DNA of 64,000 bases from Cryptomeria japonica (taxonomy: Eukaryota; Streptophyta; Pinopsida; Cupressales; Cupressaceae): contig NC_081408.1 in NCBI RefSeq assembly GCF_030272615.1, positions 63,794,614 through 63,858,613 of the forward strand, read 5' to 3'. Positions 58,691 to 64,000 of this stretch are shown piece after piece. Below the pieces are notes generated by a model. It saw nothing but the letters and a program-made list of their open reading frames with translations, made no database searches and was not told the DNA's origin. The position numbers and the translations under genes were made by a program. Every line of letters starts with the position of its first letter. Position 1 is the stretch's first letter.

Positions 58691-60205
58691 CTAATTAGAT
58701 GGACAATTTGGTTTTGTGAGATCAAGCTGAATGTGTTTTAACCTTCACAAAGTGGTGAAAGTGTTTGGCGGGTCCTAGAAATAAGTTGTCTTCTTTGGTT
58801 AAAGAATGATCGGGTTGGAAAAAGATAAATGGCTTCTCGTTTTTTCATGGCCAGGAGATGCATGAGCTATACCTTCAGTGAAATAGCGAAAAGGTGGAGG
58901 GTCCCACTAAGAGTGGTAGTAAATGTGGTAACCCCAGTTGGTGATGACATGGTGGTGACAAGGCACTCAGTTGGCGGTATGCAGTGGGTCTGGGCAAGGT
59001 TGTCAAAAAAAGAGTAAACAACGAGCAAGTTCTTGAGATCTAACTGCTTGCGTGAATTTGTGAAGATAAGATGCTAGCAAGTTAGTCATTGTGAAGTAGC
59101 GAAAATGCTGATGGGCCCAAGGGACAGGCATGGCATGAAGTTAAAAGTAGATCAGGTCTGTTTTGATCTAACAGTTCTCGTGGTTTCGTGGCTGCAAGCC
59201 AAACAAAGAATAATGTTCGTGAAGTTGTGAAAGACAGGTGGAAATCACATGGACGAGTGACATGGCATAACAGCTACTACTTTTTGTAGAGCTTGATAGC
59301 AATGTGTCGAGTGACACGTGGTTTAAAAAAGTGGTTGAGGGCCCACCTAGGTGTAACCAACAGTTATGTGGGAATAGTAAAAGGGAACACGTGGCGGATT
59401 AAGGGTGGAACCAAAAGGAATTTCCAGGGCTAATGGTCAATTGCCATGTGGCATTTATTAATCGAATAATAAGTGGGGTAAGTAATTCTTGGATAAAGGG
59501 CCCACTTAAAAGGCATTCATCTCAAGATTGACGCTTCTTGTTGTTTTGGGACCTGAAGATGCCCACAACTTAACCTCAGTGAAATAGAAAAAACCATTAG
59601 CCGTCAAGATGAGGCATGATTAGTTAAAAGGATTGACGGTCCTGGTTGGAGTTAAAGGCTAGGTGATTTGAGTTTGATCTAATGCTTGGTGTGGCCTTGC
59701 GAAGGAAAAGTGCGCAACTATTAAACTCTACAAAGTGGTGAAAAGGAGGTAGGGCCCGACACTAAATAAAAGAGATTAAATAGAGATAAAGGTGATGTAA
59801 GTTCTCGAGTTCCAACAGCTAGCGTTGTTTCACGAAAGAAAAGAGCACAGGTATTATGTTCTACGAAGTAGCAAAAGAGTGAAACAGAGGAAAGACTTAG
59901 AGAAATTATGACCCATTGGAGCCAGTTTTGAATTCAATTTGGCGAATTTAATTCTAAAAAGAAAGTCGAAGCATGCGGAGTTAATTTCTAAAAACTTAAA
60001 TGCCAACTTGCCCTTTTCAGTCCGCATCAACTTGATTGCTAAGTATTGTTTCATCAAAGTTTGTTGCAGAGTGATTTTCTTCAGGTGAATAATCAGGTTT
60101 CTTGTGCTTTTCTTGATAACTCTTGGTTTGTTCTCGAATACTACTATGTGAATTACTTCATTAGAGGTCTGTGCTAGCTTCTAGTAGTATAATTGTTTGA
60201 CTAGA
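58691..60205 (+). repeat. Degenerate repeat field with GTAGCGAAAAGGT/GGGCCC motif, leader of second ORF
   Basis: A motif of the form AAGTAGCGAAAAGGT followed within ~15 bp by GGGCCC- or GGGTCCC-like bases recurs irregularly: 58051 (just upstream), 58751, 58881, 59094, 59222, 59580, 59741 and 59863. It is often preceded by a CGTGG-TTTGTGAAG-like segment and CTAACAG or CTCGAG. No open frame of note except a short one at 58829-59017, which falls inside the repeat. The last ~300 bp is ordinary sequence leading to the ORF. Confidence 0.6.
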
Positions 60206-63200
60206 ATGGCACCCAGAAGATAATTTACAAGGAAAGTGAATTACCAGGACTAAAATATCTGTGATGATTTTTTAGAGCAATTAACCATGTCCACCAATTT
60301 TGGGACTAAGGCCAAAGAGCTAGTACCTAAGAACCCTCATCTAAAAATTGGAGATGGCCTTTATGATAAGGGTAATTGGTTGAGGGACCCTGAAATAGGA
60401 TTGTCAGGCTTAGGACTCTTCAAAGTCAGTTTTGGGTAGAGGAATTCCCTAGCTCCTTTGAATGGCATATGGGAGTAGGATGTAGGAAAGCTTGTGGTCC
60501 CAGGTGTTTTTATGGATGTAGATCTGTTAGCCCTGATTGCACAGAATTATGACTCTATGGCAAGATGCATCAGGAACATAAAGGGATCAGTCTTGATTGA
60601 GATAAATGAAGATGAATTCAGGAAAGTGTTTAAACTCAGTGAGTCCTCCAATTTGTTAGAACCTATTGACTTTGAGTCGTTAGCCCAGGCTTACAACACA
60701 CAAAGGGATCATCTTAGAAGTGGCCCATTGAAAGAATTCTTTGTAAAGATAGGGGGGTTAACAGTTGTAGGCCCCAACACAATGGAACCATTCTCTCTCA
60801 AGCTATTCACTCTGAGAGCTAAGGGTATGTATTGGGCATTATGCCAGATTTTTGGAGAGGATGGTGAAAAGAATATGCCAACCCATTATATGTTAATGAT
60901 TGCACAAATTCTAAACCCCTCCCTAGAAATAACATTTGATTATGCCTCATACCTTGCTGATGCAATTCATAAAGGGCTAGTAGGAATGAAAAATGGTAAG
61001 GTGGATAGGCCATTTGGATGGTACTCCATGTTAATGCATATGTTTTTGTTCAAAGGGGCTGATTATTTTGGAAAGGAGATGGACCTGATTAAGGTCAAGG
61101 ATAAAGAGGAGATGCCAGTGCAATTGTGGAGTACTGTTCTATCTTGGGATAGAGAAGATGCAAGTTATTTAAAGTTTGATAGATTCTTTGCATCTAAAGT
61201 TAGGATTCTTTTATGTAGAGAAAACCCTAGAATTCCTAAGGCTCTTTTGGAGTTTCTGAGACCAAAGGAGTTTGCAGAGGATATCAAGATTGTTCACAAT
61301 TGGGGAGACATATATTTATACCATGTGTCTACTATTTTTAGAGTGTTTGGATTTAGAGGCACCCCCTTTTTACTACCCTATTAGGTCCCATTGAAGATAG
61401 GGATTGCAGAAGTCTTGAGACAAATTGGGGGAGTACAAGAAGCAGAGCTAACCAATAGAGGTAAAGGGACTATTTTCCCAACTATTACCATGGCTCACCA
61501 TTTTGTGATCACTAGGGGTGGATGGAGATTTTTTGAAGAATTCTTTAAGCCATATAGGCTATCTATTGCAGTGTCAAGATGTGTAGACCCTGAGGATTTT
61601 TTCAATGGAATGTTCAGAAAAAGAGTAGTGTGCAGAGGTAGGCCACATCAATTTCAGTTCCCAAAAGATCTGATTAGAAATGAATTTAGCTTAGATGAGA
61701 AAGAACTAAGGAAGGAGAAGTGGGTGGCATATAAGAAAGCCCTTGATTTTATCCATCAATTTGACACTGGCTATGACCCCCTTTCTAGCTTCAATCCATT
61801 TGAGGAGAAAATAAAATTCCTACTTCTTTATTTTGAAGATCTCATGCAGACCTTAAAAGAAAAGAGGGAGGCCATAATGCAAAATGAGCCTGATAAGGCT
61901 AAGATGGTATTGGCTAAGCCTGCCTTTGCTAGAGATATCCCACATGGTGACTATGTAATGCACAAAAGGTCAAAGTACACTATGATAATGCCAGTGACAG
62001 GTGAGCCTTCCACTTCAAAAGGGAAGAGGAAAATTGAAGATGTCATTGACATCTAGGATTCCCCTAAGAAGCAGAGACTGGGAAAGGAAATTGAAACTGA
62101 TGAGCCTCAATATTCTCCATCTCAATCTCCTATCCACATTGGAGATGAACAAGCTCTAGCTAAACAATTATTGTAGTTAGGGAGTCTCGGTGAGATTGCC
62201 TATACCTATGAGGAGACCCAAGAGGGGATGCCTGAAGAGCCACCTAATGTTAAAATGGATTTGACTAATGGTGAGTTAAAGGGCCAAGAAATGGACCTTA
62301 CTGTTAAGCAAGCTAGTGAAAAATTCCTAGCTGATAGTAAATTTGTCACATCAAGAGCTTTTATATAGTTTCTATGGAAGCAAAATATTGATCAATTCAA
62401 GACTAGATGTGAACAGAGAAAAAGTGAAGAGCCTCTTAAAAATACAACTCAGGTAGAAGAAGAGGTTAAGAAAGAAATGATGGAGGAGTTCAAAGAAATC
62501 ACCCCTAAGAAAGGAAGAGAAATGGTAGCAAAGGCTGGTGTGTTGATTCTCCCTAAATGGGATATAGTTGATGCCTTAGTGCTTGATGCAGTGAGGAAAG
62601 AAACAAAGCCTATGGAAGGAGTGACATTCAGCAAAGATAATGCTACTCTTGTCATGTGGTCTTTAAAGAAGGATGAAAACAAAAGAAGGAAGTATGCATC
62701 AGATTCTAGCCTCATAGGAGGCATGATAATTAAAAGAGTCCAAGACACAGGGGTAGTGGAAGCTGCAAGCACAGTCCTAGAGACTACAAAATTCAATGTT
62801 GCAGTGGCAGAGAAAGAGGCACAAGAAAATGATAATCTCCAATTGAAGTTGGAGACTATTTCAAAAGCTTACAATGATGCTAAAGAAGTAATAGCCAATA
62901 GAGACAGCATAATTGCTAGACTCCAAAGTCAACTGGCAGGTCAATATCATCCTGGTGAATCTTCTACACTCATGATAGCCTCCTTTCTAGCAAGACCCCC
63001 TCCTCCTAGTCCCATCATTGAATATCCCCCTTCTCCTATGCCTTCTAATTCCCAATTACCTAAAAATGTCCAACATGAGTTGGAAAAATTGAAAGAAGCT
63101 CAGACATTGTATGCAAACAAATATGAGGAGAAGGTGAAAGCAACCATCTTGAAGTTTGCTAACTCAGTCAAAACCTCCAATGCATACATAAATATGAAGA

Positions 63201-63835
63201 GGATTCTTGAGATTTTGATCAAATTGACAGAAGAAGAAGCCACTTTGGAACCAATCCTGAATAAGTGGGTGCCTAGAGGTAAAGAGTTAGAGCTCATGTA
63301 TTCTTCCCATGCAGATGCATAAGAGAATGACAATCTAGGGCCCACATGTGAGTTTATAAAAGAGATGAATATTCTTTTAGTGGAAGGAGCAGGTATAAAA
63401 AGAAAAGCTCAACTTTATAGGAAAGAATATTTAAATCATAAATTTGAAATGTTTCCAGGAGGTTTCATTGGTCCTATCTAGCTAAAGGAAGACAAGACTT
63501 GGTTAAAGGAGGTGGACCACAATTTGTCCCTAAGGATCAATCAGATTATTAGTATTGATGGCACATCCTTATTTGTCCAAACAATTGAGGAAATTGAAAA
63601 AGCGAAATCTCATTATGGTTTCATAGAACCAGAGATTGGGCATGTACGAGTCACTTGGAAGCAGCTAGAAGATATGAAACAAAAGATTGCTAGTTTTACT
63701 TGGCCTAGTGATGATTTGTATCAGGAGTGGAAAGATAAGTATATGGGACAGAAAGAAGATGCTTAGGAGCAATTACAAGAGGTTGCAACAAAACAACAAG
63801 TAGAGGAAGCTGTAGATGTTGAAAAGGACTTATAA
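60206..63835 (+). pseudogene. Unrecognised large ORF (copy 2 of a paralogous pair), mildly decayed
   Basis: Family not recognised. One frame is maintained from ATG 60206 to 63835 (about 1,200 codons) with no frameshift I can see, but with stops near the N-terminus and at 61382, 62054, 62174, 62366, 63320, 63479 and 63764. The longest open pieces are 296 and 281 codons. Domain order: basic N-terminus; globular region with VFMDVDLLALIAQNYD, YSMLMHMFLFKG, PVQLW, EFLRPKEFAEDIKIVHNWGD and RVFGFRGTPFLLP (60494-61384); a charged region (61391-62050) ending KGKRKIEDVIDI; a helical region with TPKKGREMVAKAG and WDIVDALVLD (62477-62600); a likely coiled coil (62790-62935); a Pro-rich segment (63000-63060); and a helical C-terminus. 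It aligns in order with 53806-56947. Function unknown; no catalytic motif seen. Confidence 0.75.
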
Positions 63836-64000
63836 CCGCTTCTTGAAAATGACCGGTTGTTTGTAACAAAATTTCTTTTGAAGCATCCAAAGCTTGTATG
63901 CATCCATAGTATTATAAATGGATACCAGGACTCCTAAAAAAATGATTGCAAGTAATTGTAAGAAAACGCTACAGAAATTTATCTGAGCTTTTTTCTAGTC
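63836..64000. other. End of window, nothing recognised
   Basis: Short AT-rich tail. TGTATGCATCCATAGTATTA resembles loosely the sequence after the first ORF (TGTATACCCTCATA near 56985), perhaps a shared 3' flank of the two modules. Confidence 0.35.

Overview
This is nuclear DNA from a land plant with a large, repeat-rich, AT-rich genome. It has one multi-exon SWEET sugar-transporter gene, two plant L1-type LINEs, several Ty1-copia LTR elements, a MITE and a CACTA-like transposon end. The large TE share, the old decayed insertions with intact target-site duplications (TSDs), and the long gene-free AT-rich stretches suggest a gymnosperm, but the species cannot be read from the sequence. No bacterial, organellar, CRISPR, tRNA or rRNA features were seen.

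Layout. 1-1600: the 3' end of a + strand copia element (LTR 125-1076) nested in an older LTR (1077-1600). 1601-6794: AT-rich spacer with a ~279-bp tandem duplication. 6811-12883: a full-length + strand LINE with a perfect 16-bp TSD, DUF4283/CCHC ORF1 and EN-RT-zf-RVT-RNase H ORF2, all decayed. 14279-16350: an apparently intact six-exon SWEET gene (260 aa), the only credible host gene. 16591-18951: spacer with a 158-bp tandem duplication. 18969-25003: a - strand LINE of another lineage (no RNase H) with a 17-bp TSD. 25004-29940: AT-rich spacer with a ~64-bp LINE tail flanked by a 21-bp TSD, a 53-bp tandem repeat, and a 461-bp MITE inserted in that repeat. 29946-38240: a complete - strand LTR element with 2.4-kb LTRs, TSD CTCTA, PBS, PPT and only gag (TR-GAG architecture). 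38241-43482: spacer with a possible LTR end plus PBS-like site and a decayed acidic coding remnant. 43483-45760: nested - strand copia LTR pieces. 45761-52263: a + strand Ty1-copia element (gag-PR-IN-RT-RH, about twenty stops) whose 3' LTR is cut by a CACTA-type terminus at 52264.

52264-64000 is the least explained part. A CACTA-like end with CGACGG-type subterminal motifs leads into a ~201-bp tandem array rich in ATCGA/TCGAT, then a ~1,050-codon decayed ORF (53806-56947) of a family I do not recognise. After an LTR remnant (PBS complement at 57366-57377), a diverged copy of the same arrangement follows: related repeats (58080-58690), a second degenerate repeat field, and a paralogous ~1,200-codon ORF (60206-63835). 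The two ORFs share PVQLW, a FLRPK-F-ED...HNWGD block and TP-KGR...WD. I infer a transposon-borne, probably lineage-restricted gene family. Its function is unknown and no transposase is visible in the window.

The retroelement stops lie often where Gln, Trp or Arg would be expected, as expected from C-to-T decay of methylated DNA. Apart from SWEET, nothing here looks like an expressed, selected gene.
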